In this document: piece by piece, positions 8,817-16,739 of the stretch | How the letters are laid out: every line of letters starts with the position of its first letter | Position numbering within the stretch: the first letter of the stretch is position 1 | Assembly (NCBI GenBank): GCA_900539035.1 | Contig: UQAU01000004.1 | Span: 1-64,000 of the forward strand | Reading direction: 5' to 3' | Source of the DNA: an uncultured Collinsella sp. | GTDB taxonomy: Bacteria; Actinomycetota; Coriobacteriia; Coriobacteriales; Coriobacteriaceae | Length of the DNA stretch: 64,000 nucleotides | The notes under the pieces: model-generated | Database searches by the model: none | The model's input: only the letters and a program-made list of their open reading frames with translations | What the model was told of the DNA's origin: nothing | Position numbers and translations under genes: made by a program

Positions 8817-9221
8817 GATCCCCTATAAGTTGCGGTGAAATAGTTCCTAAATCCAGCCTTCTGGCTCTTAAACAAGAACTATTCCACCGCAACTATTTTG
8901 AGTGGTTTCATAGACCATAAGTCACGAAAATAGTCAAGCCATGTCTGTTTAAACAAAATAGCGGCAGTACAAGCGCATTCGCGCTTGCCTAAAATCGATA
9001 TTAATGAACAGCCTGCTTGTATCTGTAAAATGCATGGCTTGATGAGCGACGCCTTGTCGTGTAATGAGTCAAAAAGCAGTAACGTAATCAACTTGTAACA
9101 AACTTAGACGTTTAAACAAATAATCCAACCTTTTGCGAATTTAGCTATAATTCCACAATCCAAACAGGTATACTCCTTTCATGTCGTGTAGGAAATACGT
9201 AGACAAAAAGGAGGTTATGTG
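8817..9221. other. Intergenic region upstream of the PTS operon
   Basis: No gene is seen in these 405 AT-richer bases. They hold the nested palindrome at 8829-8893, a small hairpin CAAGCGC/GCGCTTG at about 8970-8987, and two copies of GTTTAAACAAA at 8947-8957 and 9110-9120. TATAAT (9146-9151) and GGTATACT (TATACT 9169-9174) are possible -10 boxes for the PTS operon; no convincing -35 is paired with either. Confidence 0.5.
8829..8893. repeat. Nested inverted repeat, 18-bp arms
   Basis: The left arm (8829-8846) and right arm (8876-8893) match at 17 of 18 positions. A small AGCC-TTCT-GGCT hairpin lies in the loop. The right arm contains TTCCACCGCAACT, which recurs at the end of the tandem array at 12736-12748 on the far side of the PTS operon. 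There is no T run, so it is not an obvious terminator. Confidence 0.75.
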
Positions 9222-10211
9222 ATGGTAAGTATTGTTCTTGCTAGCCACGGGGACTTGGCAGCTGGAATCAAGCAGACGGGCTCGATGGTCTTTGGCGATC
9301 AGCCGTCTGTTGCCGTGGTCTCGCTCGAGCCGAGCATGGGCCCCGACGACTTCCGTGCCAAGGTCGAGGAAGCAATCGCTTCCTTCGAAGACCAGGAGCA
9401 GGTGCTCTTCCTCGTTGATCTGTGGGGCGGCACGCCGTTCAACCAGATCAGCGGGCTCATCGAGGGCCACGATTCCTGGGCTATCGTCACCGGTGTCAAC
9501 CTGCCTATGCTCATCGAGGCATATTCGCAGCGCTTTGACGCAAAGAACACTGCACATGCGATCGCAAAACATCTCGTGACTGAGGCTAAGGCTGGCGTGC
9601 GCGTCAAGCCCGAGTCTCTGGAGCCCGAGGAGAAGAAGCCGGCTGCGGCCTCCGCTGCTCCTGCAGGCGCCATCCCTCCGGGAACGGTCATCGGCGATGG
9701 GCACATCAAGATCGCCCACGTCCGTATCGACACCCGTCTGCTTCATGGCCAGGTGGCCACCACGTGGACCAAGCAGATCAACCCCAACCGCATCATCGTG
9801 GTTTCCGACGGCGTTGCTCACGACGAGCTCCGTAAGACCATGATCGAGCAGGCTGCCCCTCCGGGAGTCCATGCCAACGTCGTGCCCATCAAGAAGATGG
9901 CCGAGGTCGTCAAGGACACGCGCTTTGGTGACACCAAGGCCATGCTGCTCTTTGAGAACCCGCAGGATCTGCTCAAGGCCATCGAGGCCGGCGTCGACAT
10001 CAAGGAAGTCAACATCGGTTCCATGGCTCATTCCAAGGGCAAGGTCGTCGTCACCAACGCCGTCGCTATGGGCGATGACGACGTCAAGACTCTCGAGGCC
10101 CTCAAGGCCAAGGGCGTCAAGTTCGAGGTCCGCAAGGTTCCTTCGGATTCCTCCGAGGATCTCGACGCCATGTTGAAGAAAGCTAAGGCCGAACTGGCCG
10201 CTCAAGCATAG
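9222..10211 (+). CDS. manX: PTS mannose/fructose/sorbose family IIAB component
   Basis: A 329-residue cytoplasmic phosphocarrier. The IIA domain (about 1-125) has its phosphorylatable His9 in LASHG, and LVDLWGGTPFN is typical of the fold. A Glu/Lys/Ala/Pro-rich linker (about 126-155) leads to the IIB domain (about 160-329) with RIDTRLLHGQV, where His175 is the expected phosphoryl acceptor. It passes phosphate from HPr to the incoming sugar at the IIC/IID channel. ATG 9222 is preferred over the GTG at 9219 because AAGGAGG ends seven bases before it. First gene of a IIAB-IIC-IID operon; sugar specificity (mannose, glucose or amino sugar) cannot be decided. Confidence 0.93.
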   Translation: MVSIVLASHGDLAAGIKQTGSMVFGDQPSVAVVSLEPSMGPDDFRAKVEEAIASFEDQEQVLFLVDLWGGTPFNQISGLIEGHDSWAIVTGVNLPMLIEAYSQRFDAKNTAHAIAKHLVTEAKAGVRVKPESLEPEEKKPAAASAAPAGAIPPGTVIGDGHIKIAHVRIDTRLLHGQVATTWTKQINPNRIIVVSDGVAHDELRKTMIEQAAPPGVHANVVPIKKMAEVVKDTRFGDTKAMLLFENPQDLLKAIEAGVDIKEVNIGSMAHSKGKVVVTNAVAMGDDDVKTLEALKAKGVKFEVRKVPSDSSEDLDAMLKKAKAELAAQA

Positions 10212-10229
10212 TAAAGGAGGGTCCGATAC

Positions 10230-11048
10230 ATGTCTGCAATCACTATTCTGCTTGTTGCGATTGTCGCGTTGCTTGCCGGTATGGAAGGCATTCTGGATGA
10301 GTTCCAGTTCCATCAGCCGCTCGTGGCATGCACGCTTATCGGTCTCGTAACCGGTCACCTTCAGGAGGGCATCCTCCTGGGCGGTTCGCTCCAGATGATG
10401 GCCCTTGGCTGGGCTAACGTCGGCGCCGCTGTCGCGCCTGACGCCGCTCTGGCCTCGGTCGCTTCTTCGATCATCATGGTGCTCGCCCTCAACGGTGGCG
10501 CCACCGATTCGGCCAAGGCCGTTACCACCGCTATCGCCGTCGCCGTCCCGCTGTCGGTCGCTGGTCTGTTCCTGACCATGATCTGCCGTACCATTGCTAC
10601 CGCTATCGCTCACGCCATGGACGGTTGCGCCGAGAAGGGCGACTTCTCCGGCATCGAGCGCTGGCAGTATGCTGCCATCCTCATGCAGGGCCTTCGTATC
10701 GCCATCCCGGCAGTGCTTTTGTGCGTCATCCCGGCCGAGGCCGTTACCAACGCGCTTAACGCTATGCCCGACTGGCTGTCCGGCGGCATGGCTGTCGGCG
10801 GCGGCATGGTCGCTTCCGTCGGTTACGCCATGGTCATCAACATGATGGCCACCAAGGAGACCTGGCCGTTCTTCGTCCTCGGCTTTGTCCTTGCTGCCAT
10901 CCCTCAGCTCACGCTGATCGCCCTTGGTCTCATTGGCATCTCCCTTGCCCTCATCTACCTTGGCCTTAAGGATCTGGCCAAGCAGGGTGGCGGCATGGGC
11001 GGTGGCTCCGGCGACCCGCTCGGCGACATTCTGAACGATTACGAGTAG
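10230..11048 (+). CDS. manY: PTS mannose/fructose/sorbose family IIC component
   Basis: A 272-residue integral membrane protein of the IIC (ManY) family, which with IID forms the sugar channel. The N-terminus carries the conserved pattern GMEGILDEFQFHQPLVACTL, followed by GHLQEGILLGGSLQM, and multiple hydrophobic helices run through the rest. The C-terminus ends in a Gly-rich soluble tail (GGGMGGGSGD). Start at 10230 with AAAGGAGG upstream. It lies 18 bases after IIAB and 16 bases before IID, so the three are almost certainly co-transcribed. Confidence 0.93.
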   Translation: MSAITILLVAIVALLAGMEGILDEFQFHQPLVACTLIGLVTGHLQEGILLGGSLQMMALGWANVGAAVAPDAALASVASSIIMVLALNGGATDSAKAVTTAIAVAVPLSVAGLFLTMICRTIATAIAHAMDGCAEKGDFSGIERWQYAAILMQGLRIAIPAVLLCVIPAEAVTNALNAMPDWLSGGMAVGGGMVASVGYAMVINMMATKETWPFFVLGFVLAAIPQLTLIALGLIGISLALIYLGLKDLAKQGGGMGGGSGDPLGDILNDYE

Positions 11049-11064
11049 GAGGGGAGTGATACAT

Positions 11065-11985
11065 ATGGCAGAGAACAAGATTCAGCTCACCAAGGCTGAC
11101 CGTAAGAAGGTTTGCTTCCGTCATCAGTTCCTTCAGGGCTCGTGGAACTACGAGCGTATGCAGAACGGCGGCTGGTGCTTCGCAATGATCCCTGCGATCA
11201 AGAAGCTCTACACCAGCAAGGATGACCAGATTGCCGCTCTTAAGCGCCACCTGGAGTTCTATAACACCCACCCCTATGTTTCCGCCCCCGTCATTGGCGT
11301 TACCCTCGCCCTCGAGGAGGAGCGCGCCAACGGTGCTCCGATCGATGACGTCGCCATCCAGGGCGTCAAGGTCGGTATGATGGGCCCGCTCGCCGGCGTC
11401 GGTGACCCCGTCTTCTGGTTCACCCTTCGCCCGATTCTGGGCGCTCTGGGCGCTTCCCTGGCCATGTCCGGCAGCATCGTCGGTCCGCTGCTGTTCTTCT
11501 TCGCGTGGAACATCATCCGTTACGCTTTCCTGTGGTACACGCAGGAGTTTGGCTACAAGGTCGGCTCCTCCATCGCCAAGGACCTCTCCGGTGGTCTGAT
11601 GGGCAAGGTCACCGAGGGCGCTTCCATCCTGGGTATGTTCATCATCGGCGCCCTGGTCGAGCGCTGGGTGTCCATTTCCTTCACCCCGATCGTCTCCACG
11701 GTCAAGCAGTCTGCTGGCGCCTTTATCGACTGGGCTAGCCTGCCCTCCGGTTCCGAGGGTATCAAGGAAGCGCTGACGATGTACAACTCCGTCGGTGCTA
11801 CCGCCCTTGATCAGATGAAGGTCACCACGCTTCAGGCCAACCTCGATCAGCTCATCCCCGGCCTTGCCGCCGTGTGCCTGACCCTGCTGGTCTGCAAGCT
11901 CCTCAAGAAGAAGGTCAGCCCGATTGTCATCATCCTGGCTCTCTTCGCCGTCGGCATCATCGGTCGCTTCTGCGGCTTCATGTAA
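11065..11985 (+). CDS. manZ: PTS mannose/fructose/sorbose family IID component
   Basis: A 306-residue IID (ManZ) subunit. Conserved segments are the N-terminal FLQGSWNYERMQNGGW, the YNTHPYVSAPVIGVTLALEE stretch and GVKVGMMGPLAGVGDPVFW, followed by a mostly helical membrane C-terminus ending in FCGFM. With IIC it forms the membrane sector that transports the sugar. ATG 11065 was chosen over upstream 11056 because GGAGGGGAG ends about eight bases before it, directly behind the IIC stop. Last gene of the PTS operon before the terminator/promoter element at 12036-12087. Confidence 0.93.
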   Translation: MAENKIQLTKADRKKVCFRHQFLQGSWNYERMQNGGWCFAMIPAIKKLYTSKDDQIAALKRHLEFYNTHPYVSAPVIGVTLALEEERANGAPIDDVAIQGVKVGMMGPLAGVGDPVFWFTLRPILGALGASLAMSGSIVGPLLFFFAWNIIRYAFLWYTQEFGYKVGSSIAKDLSGGLMGKVTEGASILGMFIIGALVERWVSISFTPIVSTVKQSAGAFIDWASLPSGSEGIKEALTMYNSVGATALDQMKVTTLQANLDQLIPGLAAVCLTLLVCKLLKKKVSPIVIILALFAVGIIGRFCGFM

Positions 11986-12035
11986 GCACGTTTAGGCTTA
12001 AGACCGAGAGTTGCTAGGTAAGGGCTTTTGAGCCA

Positions 12036-12087
12036 TTGAAACGGACCGCACCCGGTGGGTACACTGGATGCGGTCCGATTGTTTTTA
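12036..12087 (+). promoter_or_regulatory. Terminator hairpin with a promoter overlapping its loop
   Basis: CGGACCGCA (12042-12050) pairs with TGCGGTCCG (12069-12077) and is followed by ATTGTTTTTATT, a terminator for transcripts coming from manZ. TTGAAA (12036-12041) and TACACT (12060-12065), 18 bp apart, form a likely promoter whose -10 box is in the loop, so its own transcripts would start near 12072 and lack the left arm. Confidence 0.7.
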
Positions 12088-12105
12088 TTGGAGGGCGAGG
12101 CGCGT

Positions 12106-12504
12106 ATGGCGCAATCTCAGAACAGCACGGTCGATCTGGCAACGCCGGCAACCTGCCTGATGGGGCTTACCAGCCACGGTAACGTGATGGTGGGCAATAA
12201 GGCGTTTGAGTACTATAACGAGCGCAATCCCGAGGATTATATTCAAATCCCGTGGGACGAGGTCGACTATATTGCCGCCGAGGTTTTGCGCGGTACCAAG
12301 AAGATTACGCGTTTTGCCATCTTCACCAAGGACAACGGTCACTTTACGTTTTCGACGCGCGACGACAAAGAGACGCTTCGTGCTGTCCGCAAGTACGTCG
12401 ACGAGGATAAGCTCGTGCGTTCGCCCGACTTTATCGATGTGACGGCCAAGGGCGCCAAGAGCATCCCCTCCGTTATCAAAAACCTCTTCCACAAAGGCAA
12501 CTAG
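12106..12504 (+). CDS. manO: DUF956 family protein associated with mannose PTS (ManO-like)
   Basis: A 132-residue protein matching DUF956, a family usually encoded beside mannose-family PTS genes and proposed to modulate them. Recognisable parts are MGLTSHGNVMVGNKAFEYYN, the IQIPWDEVDYIAAEV segment and FTFSTRDDKETLRAVR. There are no membrane helices. The start at 12106 has GGAGGGCGAGG upstream; the longer open frame from 12055 would begin within the terminator. It sits 120 bases after manZ, separated by a terminator with its own promoter, so it can be expressed both by readthrough and independently. Family call is good; the exact role is not established. Confidence 0.8.
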   Translation: MAQSQNSTVDLATPATCLMGLTSHGNVMVGNKAFEYYNERNPEDYIQIPWDEVDYIAAEVLRGTKKITRFAIFTKDNGHFTFSTRDDKETLRAVRKYVDEDKLVRSPDFIDVTAKGAKSIPSVIKNLFHKGN

Positions 12505-12528
12505 TCATTAAAGAGCGCCCCCCAAAGT

Positions 12529-12748
12529 GGGACGTAGTTTCCCATGGGGCTCGATCGGGAAAGTGCATCCCAGTTCGAGCGCCGATTCCGGGATGTAGTT
12601 TCCGGAACGGGGTCGTTTGGGAAACCGTGTCCCGTTTCGAGCCGAAATTCTGGGACACAGTTTCCAGCGAGGTCCCATTGGGAAAGTCTGACCCAGAATT
12701 TGCCTGGATAGTGGGACGCACTTTCCGGAGGGCTGTTCCACCGCAACT
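12529..12748. repeat. Tandem array of 61-62 bp hairpin-forming units
   Basis: GGGAyryrGTTTCC starts at 12529, 12590 and 12652 and a variant GGGACGCACTTTCC at 12713, giving periods of 61, 62 and 61. In each of the three full units it is followed after about 14 bases by GGGAAA and then a CCC-ending segment that can pair back with the unit start, often through G-T pairs. The fourth unit is a half copy that ends in TTCCACCGCAACT (12736-12748), the 13-mer also found at 8882-8894. Open frames on the minus strand across it appear fortuitous. Confidence 0.8.
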
Positions 12749-12807
12749 TCGAAGAGTGGCTATACGCTGCATTACAACGGCGTAAATCTGCTACACTAGT
12801 ACAACAT

Positions 12808-12883
12808 GCCTCCGTAGCTCAGGGGATAGAGCACCGCTCTCCTAAAGCGGGTGTCGACGGTTCGAATCCGCCCGGGGGCACCA
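12808..12883 (+). tRNA. tRNA-Arg(CCT)
   Basis: Cloverleaf of 76 bases: acceptor GCCTCCG/CGGGGGC with one G-T pair, D-stem GCTC/GAGC, anticodon stem CCGCT/AGCGG around loop CTCCTAA giving anticodon CCT, T-loop TTCGAAT, and an encoded 3-prime CCA. Confidence 0.95.
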
Positions 12884-12892
12884 GGAAAATAG

Positions 12893-12928
12893 CAGGTCAG
12901 ACGGTGTAAATCGTCTGGCCTGTTTTTG
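12893..12928 (+). terminator. Terminator of tRNA-Arg
   Basis: CAGGTCAGACG (12893-12903) pairs with CGTCTGGCCTG (12912-12922), with one G-T pair, followed by TTTTTGT. Confidence 0.9.
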
Positions 12929-13201
12929 TATGAATAGGGGCAAAACTCGATTGAGAGGTAAGCTAGGGATGAAAGTTCTTTCTATGGTGAAATCATCTCA
13001 ACTCCATATTTTGTCCTCGGGGCCGGTTTTCAACCCTTCCCACAGCTTACGGGCTGGATGTGGGGCCCTTCGGCTATGCAAAGCGTTGAAAACCTAGGTT
13101 GACGTTGCTGTGAGATGGGCGAGTTTCCAACAGCCCCCGGCGTCTCAGGATTGCACGGAGGGCCTTACGGCGCAGGCGACCGTTGAAAACTCGTTCTTCT
13201 G
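12929..13201. repeat. Intergenic region with repeated GTTGAAAAC motifs
   Basis: No gene is seen. GGTTTTCAAC (13025-13034) and its complement GTTGAAAACC (13085-13094) make an inverted pair, and GTTGAAAAC recurs at 13182-13190. Spacing of about 60 and 97 bases and opposite orientations are unlike a CRISPR. The region lies between tRNA-Arg and the restriction-modification genes and may be the scar of an insertion, but no integrase or direct-repeat att pair was found. Confidence 0.45.
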
Positions 13202-14315
13202 CTAGGAAGACAACTTATTTATATAGTCCATTTGCCTTTTAAGTAGTCTAAGGGTAATTGCCCGTCCGACTGCTTCCATGAAGACAAAGTCGGGCTCACC
13301 GCTGTTTGTGGAAGGGAGCATAATCGACTGTCTTGCCATCCTTGTGGCGTTGAACTTGTAGAGATAACCATACTTGCTCTTTTGTTGCTGGATTGCGACC
13401 TTTAGGAATAGATAAATAAACTCGTTGCCCTCATTGTTCTTGAGATGAAAGCGTTTGACGTCATCAGAGAAGATGCATTCATATGGGTGATAGAACCCAA
13501 GGCAAACTCCGTTGCCGTTGTAGTTCACGCCGAGGACATTGCTGTCGAGTGATGAGTTTCTATCGGCTACAAAACCGGCGATACCGTTGCTGTTGTCGAG
13601 CGCTCCGACGAATGGGCGTCTTCCGGGCTTTCGGTTTCGGGATTCTAGGCGCTTTCCAGAGTGAATGTCGAATATCTGGTTGATTGGGTATGCCCCCCAA
13701 TTTCTTCTGAACAAGGAGGAAGAGTTGAGTTCGAAGTCGATTACTCTCTCTCTCTCTCTCGATGTCGGCGGTGCGCTTCATTAGGAATTCGCAGCAGTGT
13801 TCGATCTGAATCGCCTCGCGCTCGCGAATGTAGTCCTCCATGAATTGCCAGTCGGGATTACCCAACGTATCGACGGGAAGCATTACCTGCATGCCTTGTA
13901 TCCTCTGGTCGTTTATTTCTCTATTGAAATTAAAGTTGGATGCCTGTTTGCTAAGGGTAGCGACAAGAAACAGGTAGTGCTCTTTCTTAAGCCCTTTGCG
14001 TTTTAGGTGTGTGACATGATCGCTCGCGACGAATTCGAATGGCTCGTAGAACGCAGAACCCACGCTGCCACTATTGGCAAGGCTGATGCAATCGTAAAAG
14101 ACTCGGCATCCATCAGCTTTACAAATGAATCCATCAACGCCGTTGTTGAGGGCGGAGGAGGATACGTATGGAATGGTGCCCTGTTGCTGGTCAGCGCGTT
14201 TAAGACGCTTTCCGCGTTGAATGGAATCAAATAATTCAGTTAGGTGGAAGGTGGACCAATCTCTATCCCGAAGGTTAAGCACTGTGGTCCTCCTCAAATA
14301 AGTAGCCTCTCCCAT
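13202..14315 (-). CDS. Type IIB/type I-like DNA specificity subunit, phase-variable, out of frame here
   Basis: Two target-recognition domains are encoded in different frames. The first frame (14315 to stop 13560) gives TRD1 with STFHLTELFDSIQRGKRL, then IERERES at the (CT)8C tract (13744-13760, coding GA repeats). After the tract it becomes nonsense ending in 60 basic residues. The second frame, open from 13744 to 13202, resumes the true protein: VIDFELNSSS, then WGAYPINQIFDIHSGKRLES, a clear parallel of TRD1. Adding one dinucleotide (nine units) or removing two joins the frames into a 371-residue subunit, close to the size of the BcgI B subunit. It overlaps the methyltransferase gene by 41 bases. 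As sequenced, the product would carry TRD1 only. No ribosome-binding site precedes the second frame. Confidence 0.85.
13744..13760. repeat. (CT)8C dinucleotide tract in the specificity gene
   Basis: Seventeen bases, plus-strand C(TC)8, within the coding region between the two target-recognition domains. The frames on either side differ in exactly the way a two-base slip would correct. Confidence 0.95.
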
Positions 14316-16191
14316 GAGAGACCATGTCGAGCTGGAAAGTTAAATAGTCGGCTATGGCCTTCTCGAAATCCTCGTCGGTCGGTATTTCGTCGTTGAAGTA
14401 ATAGAAGCTGTGAAGCCACTCATCGTCGGCCTTGACAGTTGAGCGAACGCAGAACTTCGAGGGAGCATCTTCGTGACCGTTCCAGACGTCGATGAGGTGC
14501 TGTTTCTTGTCCTTTGCGGAGTCTCCTTCGACTAGGCCGACATGCGCACGCACCTCGTAGCCGTCGTCTCTGAAATCGATGAATCGGCATTCTTTATCAG
14601 AGTCGTGAGGCTCGCCAGCGGTAAATACAGCTATGACGGGATTAGTCCCGACCCCATAGAAAGTATCGGTGTTGCACGTAATAACGCCTTCGAGGGTGTG
14701 ATGCTTGAGGATGGAGACCTTGAACTCCTTCTCGGCTTTGCTCTTTCCTGTCATTGATGATTGCGGAACGATGACTGCCGCTCTCGCACCTATTGTGAGA
14801 GAGTCGAGAAGACGTTCCACAAAAGATAGCTCGTATTGGCTTGGATCCGCTTTGGTTCCCTGGCTGTAAGGAGGATTCATCAGCCCGACTGTTGCCCCTT
14901 TGAGCTGTATTTGGGCCGGATTTTGCTTGAGGAAATCGCAGCATTCAAGGTTGCTGTTTCCGTCGCGCCTAAGAATCATGTTTGCAGCCGCGACTGCAAA
15001 CATGTTGCTTTGAAGCTCGATGCCGTGAAGGCGCTTTTTCTTAATGTCTTTGCGTTCCTGTTCGCTGGTTGCAGAAGAAAGCATGCGATGCATGGCGGCG
15101 ATGAGAAATCCCGCCGTTCCGCATGTTGGATCAAGCACCGTATCCGAAGGCTTGACATCTACGAGCTCACACATAAGATCGCAGATGTGCTTTGGCGTGA
15201 GCACGATGCCGAGCGTTTGGCCGTCCCCGCCGGAATAGCTCATGAACTCGCCATAAAAGCGACCTATGAAGTCTTCTGAAGTCTTCTGGTACTTGATGCT
15301 CTTGAAAACGTGCTCGTTAAGGAAGTTGGTGTAGTAGTGCAACGGGGTCATCCCGAGGGTATCGTTGACTTCGTTCAAGCGGAAGCTTGTTTGAATAATG
15401 CCGAACTCAGCAAGAAGCTTGTTTTTCTTTACATCTGGCCCGACGTTGGAGCGCGTGAGTCTTCCGCGAATGGCATTCATCAGCTTATCGCCGTCGCGCA
15501 TGCCCTCGGTCTGGTCGCCGGTAAGGGAGCCGATTGAGAACCCGCCGTATTCGATTTCATCCAGAGCGAGAAGGATGCCAGCCACTACGAGGGCCTTATC
15601 TTGGTCCTTGATGGAGCCGTAGGTGCGAAGATATTCGTGGAGCTCTGCCGCATCCTTGAGAATTTGTTCGGTGGTCTTCTCGACGTCGGTTGGTTCGTCA
15701 AGAACATACCGTGTGTAGTATTCAACGATGTTGCTCGGTGAGAGCCAAGTGAACGATTCGAGGTCTGGGAGCCTCTTGTAGCCTTCTCGGTCATTCACGA
15801 ACACGGGAGATATGGTGTGATGCTTGGAGTCCCCTGAAACCCCAACGGCGAAGACCTCAGTGAAAGGGCTCTTCTTTGCGATGTGCGAGGCGTAGTGATA
15901 GGCACCGTTGACGGCATAATCGGTAACGGCCTCGGTGCTCATGTCGAGGATGCCAGAATCTGTTAGCTTTTCATGTCGGCTTTGGCTCGCCTTATCTTCG
16001 ATGACAAGAACAAAGCGGCCAATTTTCGAAACATATTCAGGATAGCCAGCGTTTCCCGTTCCGCGCTTGGATGCGTCCTTGAGGGCGTTGTCGATTTCTT
16101 TGATGCTGCTCCCCTGTGATGTGAACTCAATATCACACTCGGTGAGCCTGTCGGCAACCCAAAGGTCGAGTGCGGCTTCTTTCCTGGCCAT
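14275..16191 (-). CDS. BcgI-like fused nuclease-N6-adenine methyltransferase (type IIB R-M, A subunit)
   Basis: A 638-residue protein. The N-terminal part has a PD-(D/E)xK-like nuclease signature: GYPEY with P51-E52, then VLVIEDKA with E65-D66-K67, a P-E-x12-E-x-K arrangement. A helical region follows, then a HsdM-type gamma N6-adenine methyltransferase with motif I DPTCGTAGF (354-362) and motif IV NPPY (439-442). Length, domain order and the adjacent separate specificity gene match BcgI A (about 637 aa as I recall), which cuts on both sides of its site and methylates it with the B subunit. No separate hsdR is present, which argues against a classical type I system. The ATG at 16191 heads a two-gene operon. 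The nuclease assignment is by motif only. Confidence 0.82.
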   Translation of the reverse strand: MARKEAALDLWVADRLTECDIEFTSQGSSIKEIDNALKDASKRGTGNAGYPEYVSKIGRFVLVIEDKASQSRHEKLTDSGILDMSTEAVTDYAVNGAYHYASHIAKKSPFTEVFAVGVSGDSKHHTISPVFVNDREGYKRLPDLESFTWLSPSNIVEYYTRYVLDEPTDVEKTTEQILKDAAELHEYLRTYGSIKDQDKALVVAGILLALDEIEYGGFSIGSLTGDQTEGMRDGDKLMNAIRGRLTRSNVGPDVKKNKLLAEFGIIQTSFRLNEVNDTLGMTPLHYYTNFLNEHVFKSIKYQKTSEDFIGRFYGEFMSYSGGDGQTLGIVLTPKHICDLMCELVDVKPSDTVLDPTCGTAGFLIAAMHRMLSSATSEQERKDIKKKRLHGIELQSNMFAVAAANMILRRDGNSNLECCDFLKQNPAQIQLKGATVGLMNPPYSQGTKADPSQYELSFVERLLDSLTIGARAAVIVPQSSMTGKSKAEKEFKVSILKHHTLEGVITCNTDTFYGVGTNPVIAVFTAGEPHDSDKECRFIDFRDDGYEVRAHVGLVEGDSAKDKKQHLIDVWNGHEDAPSKFCVRSTVKADDEWLHSFYYFNDEIPTDEDFEKAIADYLTFQLDMVSHGRGYLFEEDHSA

Positions 16192-16553
16192 GTGAAATCC
16201 TTCGATAACGAGCTGATGCGAATTTAATCGTGATAAAGATATTCAACAGTTTAACCTCAGGCTATAGATTAAAGAAAAACTACTTTCGACCAGGTTCTTC
16301 GAACGGCAGCGATTCGGATTTGCTGCGTAGCAATCGGCCTCGCGGCCGATGGGTCCCGCTTATGGGCGGCCCCTGCGACGCGCGGAATCGCTTTCGTTGC
16401 GGCTCTCTGTAACGCTCCCATGGGTCGCATTTCGTCTAGCTCCGCTCGCGCCACCCTTCTCGTCGCCCGCATCATCAGGGCTGCATCGGTTAGAATCGTG
16501 TGTGCGACGCATCCCGTGCGCGGGCGGCCGAAGACTTGATCGGAGGTCCCCAA
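16192..16553. other. Intergenic region upstream of the R-M operon
   Basis: The first ~100 bases are AT-rich and should hold the minus-strand promoter of the methyltransferase operon, although I cannot pick clear -35/-10 boxes. The rest (about 16290-16540) is GC-rich. A 60-codon plus-strand frame starting at 16230 has no ribosome-binding site or recognisable content and is not called. Confidence 0.4.
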
Positions 16554-16703
16554 TTGCTGAAATTCCTTAACGCGCTCGCCGCCCTTGCGACGGTCGGCAC
16601 GTTCATCATTACGTTTCTTGATTCGTATGAGGTTCGGTTTAAGGTCCGTAGGCGCACGCGCGGTGCGGACGGTTCTCGGCGTTTGCGCCGCAAGCGCAAA
16701 TAA
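16554..16703 (+). CDS. Small single-pass membrane protein, hypothetical
   Basis: A 49-residue frame starting with TTG at 16554, where GGAGGT (16542-16547) is well placed. It has one hydrophobic helix (LNALAALATVGTFIITFL) and a strongly basic tail (RFKVRRRTRGADGSRRLRRKRK pattern) that should stay in the cytoplasm. The upstream ATG at 16500 would add residues unlikely to precede a membrane helix. A hairpin follows directly after the stop. No function can be proposed. Confidence 0.5.
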   Translation: MLKFLNALAALATVGTFIITFLDSYEVRFKVRRRTRGADGSRRLRRKRK

Positions 16704-16705
16704 AA

Positions 16706-16730
16706 ACGGCCGGGGTTGCAGCCCGGCCGT
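16706..16730. terminator. Bidirectional hairpin terminator
   Basis: Arms ACGGCCGGG (16706-16714) and CCCGGCCGT (16722-16730). On the minus strand it is followed by TTTTTATTT, on the plus strand only by TTTAA, so it is stronger as a terminator for minus-strand transcripts. Confidence 0.75.
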
Positions 16731-16739
16731 TTAACACGT

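Noticed and set aside
12476..12772. Minus-strand frames of 77 to 98 codons across the tandem array
   Set aside because: They are open in several frames only because the repeat lacks stops, and the translations have no domain or ribosome-binding site.
12929..13201. Repeated GTTGAAAAC motifs as a CRISPR array
   Set aside because: Only three short copies, one in inverted orientation, at unequal spacing, with no cas genes.
13202..16191. Classical type I restriction-modification system
   Set aside because: No hsdR is present, and the methyltransferase has its own N-terminal nuclease-like domain, so a type IIB (BcgI-like) arrangement fits better.
16230..16412. 60-codon plus-strand frame before the small membrane protein
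   Set aside because: No ribosome-binding site, no hydrophobic or domain pattern.
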